From assembly GCA_963717125.1 (NCBI GenBank), contig CAVQVG010000015.1, forward strand, positions 558,001-622,000: 64,000 nt of DNA. Reading direction: 5' to 3'. This DNA comes from RYN-230 sp963717125. Its GTDB lineage: Bacteria > Actinomycetota > Actinomycetes > Streptosporangiales > Streptosporangiaceae. Made by a program: the position numbers and the translations under genes. Under the pieces are notes generated by a model. The model worked only from the letters and a program-made list of their open reading frames with translations, was not told the DNA's origin and searched no databases. How positions within the stretch are numbered: position 1 is the first letter of the stretch; each line of letters opens with the position of its first letter. Shown here one piece after another: positions 29,376-36,715 of the stretch.

Positions 29376-29541
29376 ACTACATGACTGTTTCAGCCATGCA
29401 CACCCAACTACCTGACTGTTGCACCCATGTAGTCGAGATTGCCCGGGGAAACCTGTTGGCGGCGCGGGGGTTCGCCTCTCTCCTTGGTGACCGGGCCGGC
29501 CCAGGCGGCCGGAGCAGCCCGGCGCGCCCAAGGAGAGCGTC
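29376..29541 (+). promoter_or_regulatory. structured leader with direct repeats and an SD-sequestering hairpin
   Basis: Upstream of the 28-residue peptide gene there are two 17-bp direct repeats 31 bp apart (29382-29398 TGACTGTTTCAGCCATG and 29413-29429 TGACTGTTGCACCCATG, 15 of 17 identical). They lie inside an inverted repeat ACTACATG/CATGTAGT (29376-29383 and 29426-29433). Further down, CTCTCCTTGG at 29478-29487 is a perfect complement of CCAAGGAGAG at 29528-29537, which contains the ribosome binding site. Between them a second stem CCGGCC/GGCCGG (29496-29501, 29507-29512) is possible. The fold would hide the ribosome binding site, so a switchable RNA leader is likely by inference. Confidence 0.55.
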
Positions 29542-29628
29542 ATGTACCTGCAACCGCTGCTGGCCCGCATCCTGCTCGCGACGGTGTCGATCCTGCTGCT
29601 GCTGGCCGGGGTGGCGGCCGTGCACTGA
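29542..29628 (+). CDS. 28-residue hydrophobic leader-controlled peptide
   Basis: A 28-residue peptide, starting MYLQPLLARILLATV and continuing with a run of leucines, then AGVAAVH. It is almost entirely one membrane-spanning helix with a single Arg near the N-terminus. It has a strong AAGGAGAG ribosome binding site with 6-base spacing, located inside the leader hairpin. It could be a small membrane regulator or a type I toxin-like peptide; nothing in the sequence decides. Confidence 0.6.
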   Translation: MYLQPLLARILLATVSILLLLAGVAAVH

Positions 29629-29756
29629 CCGGCCGCTTGGCTCGCGGGCCGGTGCAGGGGCCCGCCCGCGGGCCGCGGGCGCGGCCAGCTGGCCAGTCAC
29701 GGCACGACACGCCGGCCGGCCAGGCGCGACACGCCGGCCTTGCCGAGAAAAATAGA

Positions 29757-29769
29757 TATCATTATGATA
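29757..29769 (+). promoter_or_regulatory. palindromic operator TATCATTATGATA upstream of the SPFH gene
   Basis: A perfect 5-3-5 palindrome, TATCA-TTA-TGATA, in an AT-rich island of otherwise very GC-rich DNA, 40 bases before the SPFH start. The same palindrome with one changed central base occurs at 55701-55713 at almost the same distance from another start. This points to a shared DNA-binding regulator. Confidence 0.6.
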
Positions 29770-29808
29770 AGCGTCTAGTATCAGCCATAGACGTTGAGGA
29801 GGCCCGCG

Positions 29809-30843
29809 ATGGCCACAGATAGCCCAGCCGCGCCCAACTCGGAGGCGCCCGGCACCCAGCCCCCTGCCCCGCAGAGACCAGACTCCCACGTTCCCGCGCC
29901 CGGAGCAGCGGGCGTCATGGCGCCTGGCCCGCTCGCCCCGGACCCGCGCCGGCCCGGCCAGCCGCTCACCGAGCGGGCGGCCGCGTCCGCCCCGGGCGTG
30001 CCGGTGCTGCTGGCCGGCATCGTCATCCTGGCGGTCGCGGTGTGGGTGACCGTGATCGCGCACAACGCCAGCGGCGGCGCGGCGGGCGGGCTGGCCTTCC
30101 TCATCGTCCTGCTCTGGATCGCCGGCCCGCTGATGCTGGCTGGCCTGACCCCGATCCAGGCCGGTGAGGCCCGGGTGATACAGCTGTTCGGCCAGTACAA
30201 CGGCACGGTTCGGCAGCCCGGGATGCGCTATGTCAACCCGTTCACCAAGCGGCGCAAGATATCCACCCGGATCCGCAACCACGAGACCGCGCTGGCCAAG
30301 GTCAACGACGCCGACGGCAACCCGATCGAGATCGCGGCCGTGGTCGTCTGGCAGGTCCGGGACACTGCCCAAGCCCTGTACGCGGTGGATGACTTCGTGA
30401 AGTTCGTGGCCATCCAGACCGAGACGGCGGTCCGGCACATCGCCACCAGCTACCCCTACGACAACACCGGTGGGCCGGGCCAGCTGTCGCTGCGCGTCAA
30501 CGCGGACGAGATCACCACGCAGCTGTCCGCCGAGATCGCCGCCCGGGTCGCGTCGGCCGGGGTGACCATCATCGAGTCCCGGCTCACCCGGCTGTCCTAC
30601 GCGGCGGAGATCGCCCAGGCCATGCTGCGCCGCCAGGCGGCCGGTGCCGTGGTCGCGGCGCGGACGCGGATCGTCGAGGGCGCGGTCGGCATGGTCAACC
30701 TGGCGCTGCGGCGGCTCGAGGAACAGGACGTGGTGGAGCTGGACGAGGAGCGCAAGGCGGCCATGGTGTCCAACCTGCTCGTCGTGCTGTGCAGCGAGCA
30801 GGCCACCCAGCAGGTGGTCAACACCGGGTCCCTGTACCAGTGA
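29809..30843 (+). CDS. SPFH/band 7 domain membrane protein
   Basis: A 344-residue protein. Residues 1-60 are a Pro/Ala-rich disordered cytoplasmic tail. Two membrane segments follow (about 65-83 and 90-110), then an SPFH domain from about 115: EARVIQLFGQYNGTVRQPGM, NEVEIAAVVVWQV-like strands and AEIAARVASAGVTIIESRLT. SPFH proteins (stomatin, flotillin) form ring-shaped membrane assemblies that organise lipids and proteases. ATG 29809 has GAGGAGG 7 bases upstream. It is the first gene of a pair with the ribbon-helix-helix gene and lies behind the TATCA palindrome. Confidence 0.85.
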   Translation: MATDSPAAPNSEAPGTQPPAPQRPDSHVPAPGAAGVMAPGPLAPDPRRPGQPLTERAAASAPGVPVLLAGIVILAVAVWVTVIAHNASGGAAGGLAFLIVLLWIAGPLMLAGLTPIQAGEARVIQLFGQYNGTVRQPGMRYVNPFTKRRKISTRIRNHETALAKVNDADGNPIEIAAVVVWQVRDTAQALYAVDDFVKFVAIQTETAVRHIATSYPYDNTGGPGQLSLRVNADEITTQLSAEIAARVASAGVTIIESRLTRLSYAAEIAQAMLRRQAAGAVVAARTRIVEGAVGMVNLALRRLEEQDVVELDEERKAAMVSNLLVVLCSEQATQQVVNTGSLYQ

Positions 30844-30862
30844 CGGAACGGCGTGCAGTCGG

Positions 30863-31186
30863 TTGAGTGAACGCAAGGGGATGCTGCTGCGGCTGGACCC
30901 GGCCGTGCACGACGCGCTGGCCCGGTGGGCCGCCGACGAGCTGCGCAGCACCAATGCCCAGATCGAATTCCTGCTCCGCCGGGCACTGGCCGACGCTGGC
31001 CGGCTGCCCGGCCACGCGGGCCGGATGCGCGGCCGGGGCCGGCCCCGCGCCGCGCCGGAGGACGAGGACGGCGAGCCAGCCGAAGAGGACGGCGAGCCAG
31101 CCGGCAGCGCTAGCCCGGGGGGACGACCCCCCGGACCCCCCGATCGGCGCTCCGCACCGAGGTCGGCGCAGCCGACCAGACAATAG
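30863..31186 (+). CDS. Arc-type ribbon-helix-helix protein with repeat-derived C-terminus
   Basis: A 107-residue protein. Residues 1-45 form an Arc/HicB-like ribbon-helix-helix: MLLRLDPAVHDALARWAADE, LRSTNAQIEFLLRRALADAG. Next is a basic patch (GRMRGRGRPRAAP), a duplicated acidic unit (two copies of EDGEPAE/DGEPA), and a final 24 residues encoded by the dispersed 65-bp element, ending just after it. Family members I know stop near residue 70, so the tail is an addition. TTG 30863 is chosen over ATG 30881 because it keeps the full first strand. Located 20 bases after the SPFH gene, it could bind the palindrome that precedes the operon. Confidence 0.75.
   Translation: MSERKGMLLRLDPAVHDALARWAADELRSTNAQIEFLLRRALADAGRLPGHAGRMRGRGRPRAAPEDEDGEPAEEDGEPAGSASPGGRPPGPPDRRSAPRSAQPTRQ
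31109..31173 (+). repeat. 65-bp dispersed palindromic element, copy B (3' end of the RHH gene)
   Basis: A 65-bp copy of the element at 16894-16959. Here the central hairpin is perfect: CCGGGGGG at 31115-31122, loop ACGA, CCCCCCGG at 31127-31134. It is translated in the same frame as copy A in its second half (PPDRRSAPR-AQP in both) and forms the C-terminus of the ribbon-helix-helix protein. Confidence 0.75.
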
Positions 31187-31245
31187 CGGACGCGCGCGAC
31201 CAGTAGCCCGCCCGGCCCGGCGGCCGCTGGTAGCCTTCCGTCCCT

Positions 31246-33039
31246 GTGACGACCCCCGCAACCGCGCCCGAGGATGACGGCAGCCGCCCAGTCGGGAGCG
31301 TTAGGCCAGATCTTCTGCTCAGCTTGCGGGGCTGGCAGAAAGCGGCCTACCGGGCGTACTTCGGACGGTCGCGGCGCGACTTCCTGCTGGTCGCGACGCC
31401 GGGCGCGGGCAAGACCGCGTGGGCGCTGACAGTCGCCGCCGAGTTGCTGGCCCGGCGCGAGATCGCCGCGGTGACCGTGGTCACCCCGACCGAGCACCTC
31501 AAGTACCAGTGGGCGCAGGCCGCGCACCACGTGGGCATCGCGCTGGACTCCAGCTACCGCAACGCGCAGGGCCGCACGTCGGCCGACTTCACCGGGGTCG
31601 CGGTGACGTACGCGCAGGTGGCCGCCCACCCGGTGCTGCACCGGCAGCGCACCGAGAACCGGCGAACGCTGGTCATCTTCGACGAGATCCATCACGCCGG
31701 GGACGCGCTGTCGTGGGGCGAGGCCGTCCGCGCGGCGTTCGAGCCCGCCCGGCGGCGGCTGGGGCTGACCGGGACGCCATTCCGGACCGACACCAACCCG
31801 ATCCCGTTCGTCAGCTACGCACCGGAACCGGACGGCGGCCGGCGCAGCGTGTCGGACTACGTCTACGGCTACGGCCCGGCCCTGGAGGACGGCGTGGTCC
31901 GGCCGGTGATCTTCCTGGCCTACTCCGGCGAGATGCGCTGGCGGACCCGGGCCGGCGACGAGATCACCGGCACCCTGGGCGCCCCGATGCTGGCCGACCA
32001 GCTGGCCCAGGCCTGGCGCACCGCGCTGGACCCGGAGGGCGAGTGGGTGCAGCGGGTGCTGGAGGCGGCGGACAAGCGGCTGACCGAGGTGCGCCGCGGC
32101 ATGCCGGACGCGGCCGGCCTGGTCATCGCCACCGACCACGAGGACGCCCGCGCCTACGCCGCGCGGCTACGCCGGCTGACCGGCAGCCGCCCGGTGGTCG
32201 TGCTGTCCGACGACCCGGCGGCCAGCCGGAAGATCGCCGCGTTCGCGGACTCCGCGGACCGCTGGATGGTCGCGGTCCGGATGGTCTCCGAGGGGGTGGA
32301 CATCCCGCGGCTGGCCGTCGGGGTGTATGCCACCAGCGTCGGCACCGCGCTGTTCTTCGCCCAGGCGGTGGGCCGGTTCGTCCGGGCCCGGCAGCGCGGC
32401 GAGACCGCGTCGGTGTTCCTGCCCTCGATCCCGGTGCTGCTCGGCTACGCCGCGGAGCTGGAAGCCGAACGCGACCACGTGCTGCACGCCGCGCCAGACG
32501 ACGCGGAGGAACAGGCGCTGGCCGCGGCGGAGCGCCAGCGGGACACCCCGGATCAGCTCGACGACGCGCTGCCGTTCGAGGCGCTGCAGGCGTCCGCGCA
32601 CTTCGACCGGGTGCTGTACGACGGGGCCGAGTTCGGCACCAGCGCGGCCGAGGAGGACTTCCTCGGGCTGCCCGGGCTGCTGGAGCCGGACCAGGTCGCG
32701 CTGCTGCTGCGCAAACGGCAGTCGGATCAGCTGCGGAGCAGCGCGCAGGCCGGTTCCGCGCGGGCCGGCGCCGCGCCGGCCTGGGCCGCCCGGCCCGCCG
32801 GGGACGCGGCCGGGCCTGCCGCGCCCGCCGCGCCGGTCACCCGGGAGAACCTGGCCGCGCTGCGCAAGGAGCTGAACGGCCTGGTCGGCGCCTGGCACCA
32901 CCGGACCGGGCAGCCGCACGCGGCGGTGCACGCCGACCTGCGCCGCGCTTGCGGCGGGCCGCCGCTGCCGCAGGCCACCGCGGAACAGATCCGGGCCCGC
33001 ATCGACACCATGCGCCGCTGGGCCACGTCCGGGCGCTAG
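31246..33039 (+). CDS. superfamily 2 DEAD/DEAH-type helicase
   Basis: A 597-residue helicase. Motif I is ATPGAGKT (about residue 49), motif II DEIHH, motif III LTGTPFRTD, and the C-terminal RecA domain has RMVSEGVDIPRL and QAVGRFVRARQ (motif VI). This matches the Rad25/XPB-like helicases widespread in actinomycetes. The region after about 500 has an Ala/Pro-rich linker and a small helical domain similar to C-terminal extensions in this group. It probably acts on DNA in repair or replication restart; no specific evidence. GTG start; its stop overlaps the convergent phosphatase gene by 4 bases. Confidence 0.87.
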   Translation: MTTPATAPEDDGSRPVGSVRPDLLLSLRGWQKAAYRAYFGRSRRDFLLVATPGAGKTAWALTVAAELLARREIAAVTVVTPTEHLKYQWAQAAHHVGIALDSSYRNAQGRTSADFTGVAVTYAQVAAHPVLHRQRTENRRTLVIFDEIHHAGDALSWGEAVRAAFEPARRRLGLTGTPFRTDTNPIPFVSYAPEPDGGRRSVSDYVYGYGPALEDGVVRPVIFLAYSGEMRWRTRAGDEITGTLGAPMLADQLAQAWRTALDPEGEWVQRVLEAADKRLTEVRRGMPDAAGLVIATDHEDARAYAARLRRLTGSRPVVVLSDDPAASRKIAAFADSADRWMVAVRMVSEGVDIPRLAVGVYATSVGTALFFAQAVGRFVRARQRGETASVFLPSIPVLLGYAAELEAERDHVLHAAPDDAEEQALAAAERQRDTPDQLDDALPFEALQASAHFDRVLYDGAEFGTSAAEEDFLGLPGLLEPDQVALLLRKRQSDQLRSSAQAGSARAGAAPAWAARPAGDAAGPAAPAAPVTRENLAALRKELNGLVGAWHHRTGQPHAAVHADLRRACGGPPLPQATAEQIRARIDTMRRWATSGR

Positions 33040-34694
33040 GCCGGGCTGAGCCGGGCCAGCACCAGGGTGATGTCGTCCTCGCCGTGCTGTAGCAGCCGGG
33101 TGGTGACCGCCGCGCAGGCCGCGTCGAGCGCGGGCCGCCGCGGCGTCAGGGCCACGCTGAGCACCTCGGCCAGCTCGGCCATGCCGTCGCCGAGCGGCCG
33201 GGTGCGGCTCTCCACCAGGCCGTCGGTGTACAGCGCCAGGGTGGCGCCCGGCGGCAGGCTGAACTGGGTGGGCTGGAACTCCTCGCCGCCCAGGCCGAGC
33301 GGCAGCCCCGGCGGCAGGTCGAGCACTTCGGTGCGGCCGTCGCCGTGGGTCAGCAGCGGCGGCAGGTGCCCGGCCTCCGCGATCAGGCAGCTGCTCTCTG
33401 CTGGGTCGAGCACCGCGTAGACGCAGGTGGCGAACGGGCCGCCAGGCAGACCGGCGGCCAGCCGGTCCAGCTTGCGCAGCACGGCCGCGGGCGGCAGTTC
33501 CAGGTCGGCCAGGGTGTGCGCGGCCGTGCGCAGCTGCACCATGACCGCGGCGGCCTCCGGGCCATGGCCCATCACGTCACCGACGATCAGCACCGCCCGG
33601 CCGCCGGACAGCGGCACGATGTCGTACCAGTCCCCGCCGACCATGTTCGCGCCGACCGGCCGGTAGGAGTGCGCGACCTCCAGCCCAGGCGGGACCTCCG
33701 GCCGGGTCGGCAGCAGGCCGCGCTGCAACGCCTGCGCGGTGCGCCGCTCCTGGCTGTAGCGCCGGGCGTTGTCCAGGCACGACGCCGCGCGATCGGCCAG
33801 CCCGCCGGCCAGTTCGGCGTCGGCCGGGCCGAACGGCGGCCGCCCCGGGCCCCGGGCGAACGTGGCGCAGCCCAGTACGGCCCCCCGGGCCGGCAGCGGC
33901 ACGGCCAGGTAGCTGGTGTAGCCCGCGGCGATCTCCCGGCCCGCCGGGTACCGGCCGATCCGCGCCGCGGTCTCGGTGTCCAGCCGGTCGTACCGTAACG
34001 TCGCGCCCAGCACCATCACCTGGCCTTGCGGCGTGCCGGGGCCGAACGCCAGCACCTCCCCCACGGGAAGCGGGCCACCCGGCCCGTAGTCCGGCTGGCC
34101 AGCCAGCCGGACCGCGACCCGCCGGGCCACCGCGGTATGCCCGGCCACCGGGCCGCTGAACTCGTCGGCCAGCAGCCGCTCGGCCAGGTAGATGACGGCG
34201 CCGTCGGCGAACGCGGGCACCGCCACCCCGACCGCCTCGTCCGCCGTCCGGGTCAGGTCCAGGGTGCTGCCGATCCGGGCCGCCGCCTCGGCCAGCAGGT
34301 CGCTGGCGGCCTGGGGTGGCGTGGCCACGGACTGGATCGGGCTGAGCTGGGCGATGACCAGCACGCCGGGCGCCGGCCCGGGCAGCGGCTCGCACCGGAT
34401 CAGCAGGGCCGGGCTGGCCTCGTCCGCGGCCACCTGCCCGGTCCACACCTGGCCCGCGGCCACCTCGGCCAGCGCGCGGTCGACCAGATCACGGTGCTCC
34501 GCTCCGGTCAGCAGCACGTCGCACACGTGCCGGCCGAGCACATCGGCCGCCGGACGGCGCAGCCGCCGCTCGGCGGACCGGCTCCACGACTCCAGCCGCC
34601 CCGCCGGGTTCACGGTGAACGTGACCAGGGCGGCCAGGGCGGCCAGGTCCGGGCCGCCGGGAGCGGGCGGCACGAGAGTGCTGTCACCAATCAT
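33036..34694 (-). CDS. PAS-GAF-PP2C (SpoIIE-type) serine phosphatase
   Basis: A 552-residue signalling phosphatase. An N-terminal PAS domain (about 18-120, ALAALVTFTVNPAGRLESWS) is followed by a GAF domain (about 140-300) and a PP2C/SpoIIE phosphatase (about 320-550). Metal-binding aspartates lie in GGDWYDIVPL and VGDVMGHGPEAA, with further acidic sites in YTDGLVESR. Such proteins dephosphorylate anti-sigma factor antagonists with STAS domains and thus release sigma factors; two STAS genes are present at 54.2-55.7 kb. It is divergent from the methyltransferase gene at 34867. Confidence 0.9.
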   Translation of the reverse strand: MIGDSTLVPPAPGGPDLAALAALVTFTVNPAGRLESWSRSAERRLRRPAADVLGRHVCDVLLTGAEHRDLVDRALAEVAAGQVWTGQVAADEASPALLIRCEPLPGPAPGVLVIAQLSPIQSVATPPQAASDLLAEAAARIGSTLDLTRTADEAVGVAVPAFADGAVIYLAERLLADEFSGPVAGHTAVARRVAVRLAGQPDYGPGGPLPVGEVLAFGPGTPQGQVMVLGATLRYDRLDTETAARIGRYPAGREIAAGYTSYLAVPLPARGAVLGCATFARGPGRPPFGPADAELAGGLADRAASCLDNARRYSQERRTAQALQRGLLPTRPEVPPGLEVAHSYRPVGANMVGGDWYDIVPLSGGRAVLIVGDVMGHGPEAAAVMVQLRTAAHTLADLELPPAAVLRKLDRLAAGLPGGPFATCVYAVLDPAESSCLIAEAGHLPPLLTHGDGRTEVLDLPPGLPLGLGGEEFQPTQFSLPPGATLALYTDGLVESRTRPLGDGMAELAEVLSVALTPRRPALDAACAAVTTRLLQHGEDDITLVLARLSPA

Positions 34695-34866
34695 GAGACC
34701 ATGTTCGCCGGGGCTGCTGGCGGCTCATCTTAAACCCGGCGCACTGGCATATTCTGCTACGTAACCCAGGAATAGCCAGTAATGGCCGAAACTCGCAGCC
34801 AGGGTCCGGCCGTGGCGCGGCCCAACCCAGAGCTGACCGGCCAGGACTGGCCGCACAGGAGGCAGC

Positions 34867-35676
34867 GTGGCTGAGGATCCCGAGTGGGTGCCCCCCGGGG
34901 TGGACACCAAGCGGGCCAACCCGGCCCGGGTCTACGACTACTGGCTCGGCGGTACCCACAACTTCCTCGCCGATCAGGACATGGGCCGGTCCATCGCCGC
35001 CGTGGAACCCAACGTGCGGCTGATCGCCCGGGCCAACCGGGCGTTCATCGGCCGGGCCGTCCGGTTCCTGGCCGCGGCCGGCATCCGCCAGTTCCTGGAC
35101 ATCGGCTCGGGCATCCCGACCCAGGGCAACGTGCACGAGGTGGCCCAGCGGGCCGACCCGGCCGCGCGGGTCGTCTACGCGGACATCGACCCGGTGGCCA
35201 TCGCGCACAGCAAGGCCATTCTGGCCGCCGATCCGAACGCGGCCGTGATCGACGGTGATGTCCGTGATCCGGACCAGGTGCTGGGCCATTCCGTCACCCG
35301 CCAGCTGATCGACTTCACCCAGCCGGTCGGCTTGCTGCTGGCGGCCGTGCTGCACTTCATCAGCGACCTGGACGACCCGGCGGGCTGCGTGGCGGCGCTG
35401 CGTGACCGGCTCGCGCCGGGCAGCTACCTGGTGCTGGCACACGCCACCGACGAGAGCCAGGCCGTGGCCAAGGCGGCCGAGAAGGTGTACCAGAGCGGCG
35501 TGCCCAGCGAGGGGCGGATCCGGTCCCGGGCTGAGATCATGGCGCTGTTCGCCGGCTTCGACCTGGTCGAGCCGGGCCTGGTCTACCTGCCGCAGTGGCG
35601 GCCGGACGCGCCGGAGGACGTGCCGGACGACCCGAGCAGCGTCTGGTTCCTGGCCGGGGTGGGCCGCAAGCCGTAG
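34867..35676 (+). CDS. DUF574-type S-adenosyl methyltransferase
   Basis: A 269-residue protein of a family expanded in actinomycetes (S-adenosyl methyltransferase, DUF574). Signature segments are NPARVYDYWLGGTHNFLADQ near residue 20-40, FLDIGSGIPTQGNVHEVAQ (SAM-binding motif I), YADIDPVAIAHSKAIL and the C-terminal GLVYLPQWRPD. The substrate is unknown. GTG start with AGGAGGCAG upstream. A truncated relative lies at 36556-36687, so this locus once carried at least two copies. Confidence 0.88.
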   Translation: MAEDPEWVPPGVDTKRANPARVYDYWLGGTHNFLADQDMGRSIAAVEPNVRLIARANRAFIGRAVRFLAAAGIRQFLDIGSGIPTQGNVHEVAQRADPAARVVYADIDPVAIAHSKAILAADPNAAVIDGDVRDPDQVLGHSVTRQLIDFTQPVGLLLAAVLHFISDLDDPAGCVAALRDRLAPGSYLVLAHATDESQAVAKAAEKVYQSGVPSEGRIRSRAEIMALFAGFDLVEPGLVYLPQWRPDAPEDVPDDPSSVWFLAGVGRKP

Positions 35677-35697
35677 GGGTGGGCCGGCTGATTCTCG

Positions 35698-35832
35698 TCA
35701 GGCTGGAACAAGGCCGACCAGGTTGCCTTCCGAGTCCTTGAACCACGCCGCCTCGCCCCCACCCGGCATCCGGGCAACGCCGTTCTCGGTCCGCGTCTCC
35801 GGCGTGTCGTACTCCTCGAACTCCACGCCGCG
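35698..35832 (-). pseudogene. 3' remnant of a VOC/glyoxalase family gene
   Basis: The minus strand reads, in one open frame ending at TGA (35698-35700), RGVEFEEYDTPETRTENGVA followed by MPGGGEAAWFKDSEGN and LVGLVPA. This is the typical end of a vicinal-oxygen-chelate (glyoxalase/bleomycin resistance) protein, including the FKDSEGN turn. The frame has no start and runs into the 3' end of the neighbouring membrane protein gene, so about two thirds of the gene is missing. Confidence 0.65.
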
Positions 35833-35851
35833 ACCCGGTCCGCCAGCCCCG

Positions 35852-36244
35852 TCATGCCTTCCGGAGTCGCTCGGTGAGCCAGGACGCCGCGGCGAACACG
35901 GGCGCGGCCAGCCCGATCAGCAGGGCGCCGCCGGTGAACGCGCTCTCGATGAACGCGCCGCCGACCCGGGCCACCAGGTAGTAGTAGAGCACCACGACGA
36001 TCATCAGCAGCAGATAGCCGCCCAGCATGGTGCCGGCCACGTGCCGGGCCAGCCGGCGCCAGCCCGCCGCGGTGACCGGCGCGAGCTCCGGCCCGCCGGA
36101 ACCAGCCACCCGGGGACGGGCCGCGCGGCGGTCCGCGGCCCCGGGCCGGCGAGACAGCCGGAGCCCGACGGCCAGCGCCAGCATGATGATGACGAAGCCG
36201 CCGACCATCGGATCGAAGTCCGAGCGGAGCAGGTGCGAGGACAC
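35852..36244 (-). CDS. small integral membrane protein (130 residues)
   Basis: Three hydrophobic segments are visible: about residues 13-30 (MVGGFVIIMLALAVGLRL), about 73-92 (MLGGYLLLMIVVVLYYYLVA) and about 97-120. An Arg-rich loop lies between the first two. It is downstream of a second membrane protein gene with a one-base gap, so the two are co-transcribed. Pairs of such small uncharacterised membrane proteins are common in actinomycetes; I assign no function. Confidence 0.7.
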   Translation of the reverse strand: MSSHLLRSDFDPMVGGFVIIMLALAVGLRLSRRPGAADRRAARPRVAGSGGPELAPVTAAGWRRLARHVAGTMLGGYLLLMIVVVLYYYLVARVGGAFIESAFTGGALLIGLAAPVFAAASWLTERLRKA

Positions 36245-36245
36245 G

Positions 36246-36476
36246 TCAGGCCCGGAGCAGGAAGTGCCAGCCGCGGACGAAGATATGCCAGCCGAACCAC
36301 AGCCACAGCGCGAACAGCGCCCACCGGCCGAACGGGTAGCGCATGATCGCCCGGAACGTGTCGCTGAGCGTCGGGACGTAGTTGCTGAGATGGCTGAGCG
36401 CGAGTCCTTCCCAGGCGAACAACGCGCCGAACAGCAGCGCCCAGACGAGATAACCGATCAGCGGATGGTGTGCCAC
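36246..36476 (-). CDS. small integral membrane protein (76 residues)
   Basis: A 76-residue protein with two membrane segments: LIGYLVWALLFGALFAWEGL and WALFALWLWFGWHIFVRGWH, and a Trp-rich C-terminus. The middle segment (LSNYVPTLSDTFRAIMRYPF) is conserved-looking. It resembles actinobacterial DUF6186-like proteins, though I cannot confirm the family. Its stop is one base from the start of the downstream membrane protein gene, indicating an operon. Function unknown. Confidence 0.7.
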   Translation of the reverse strand: MAHHPLIGYLVWALLFGALFAWEGLALSHLSNYVPTLSDTFRAIMRYPFGRWALFALWLWFGWHIFVRGWHFLLRA

Positions 36477-36555
36477 ACCGACCTCCTCAAGCGCCGTCAG
36501 ATGCCACCGCTATGCTGCACCCGTCCGTGATCCGCGCCGAGAGGGGGCGGCTCGC

Positions 36556-36687
36556 ATGACCGAAAGCGGTCCCGATGCCCAGCCACCGGCCAGCCCGTTA
36601 GCCCCGCCGGGCATCGACGCCACCGTGGCTCACCCGGCCCGGATGCTCAACTACGTGCTCGGCGGCGCGGTCGCCCGCACGTCGTGA
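36556..36687 (+). pseudogene. 5' remnant of a DUF574-type methyltransferase gene
   Basis: A 43-codon frame starting at ATG 36556 and ending at TGA 36685-36687. It reads PPGIDATVAHPARMLNYVLG near its end, which matches the N-terminus of the methyltransferase at 34867 (VDTKRANPARVYDYWLGG). The frame then stops and the rest of the gene is missing, with recQ beginning 28 bases later. It is a truncated relic, not a complete gene. Confidence 0.65.
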
Positions 36688-36715
36688 TGAACCTCATCCG
36701 CCGTAGAATCGCCGG

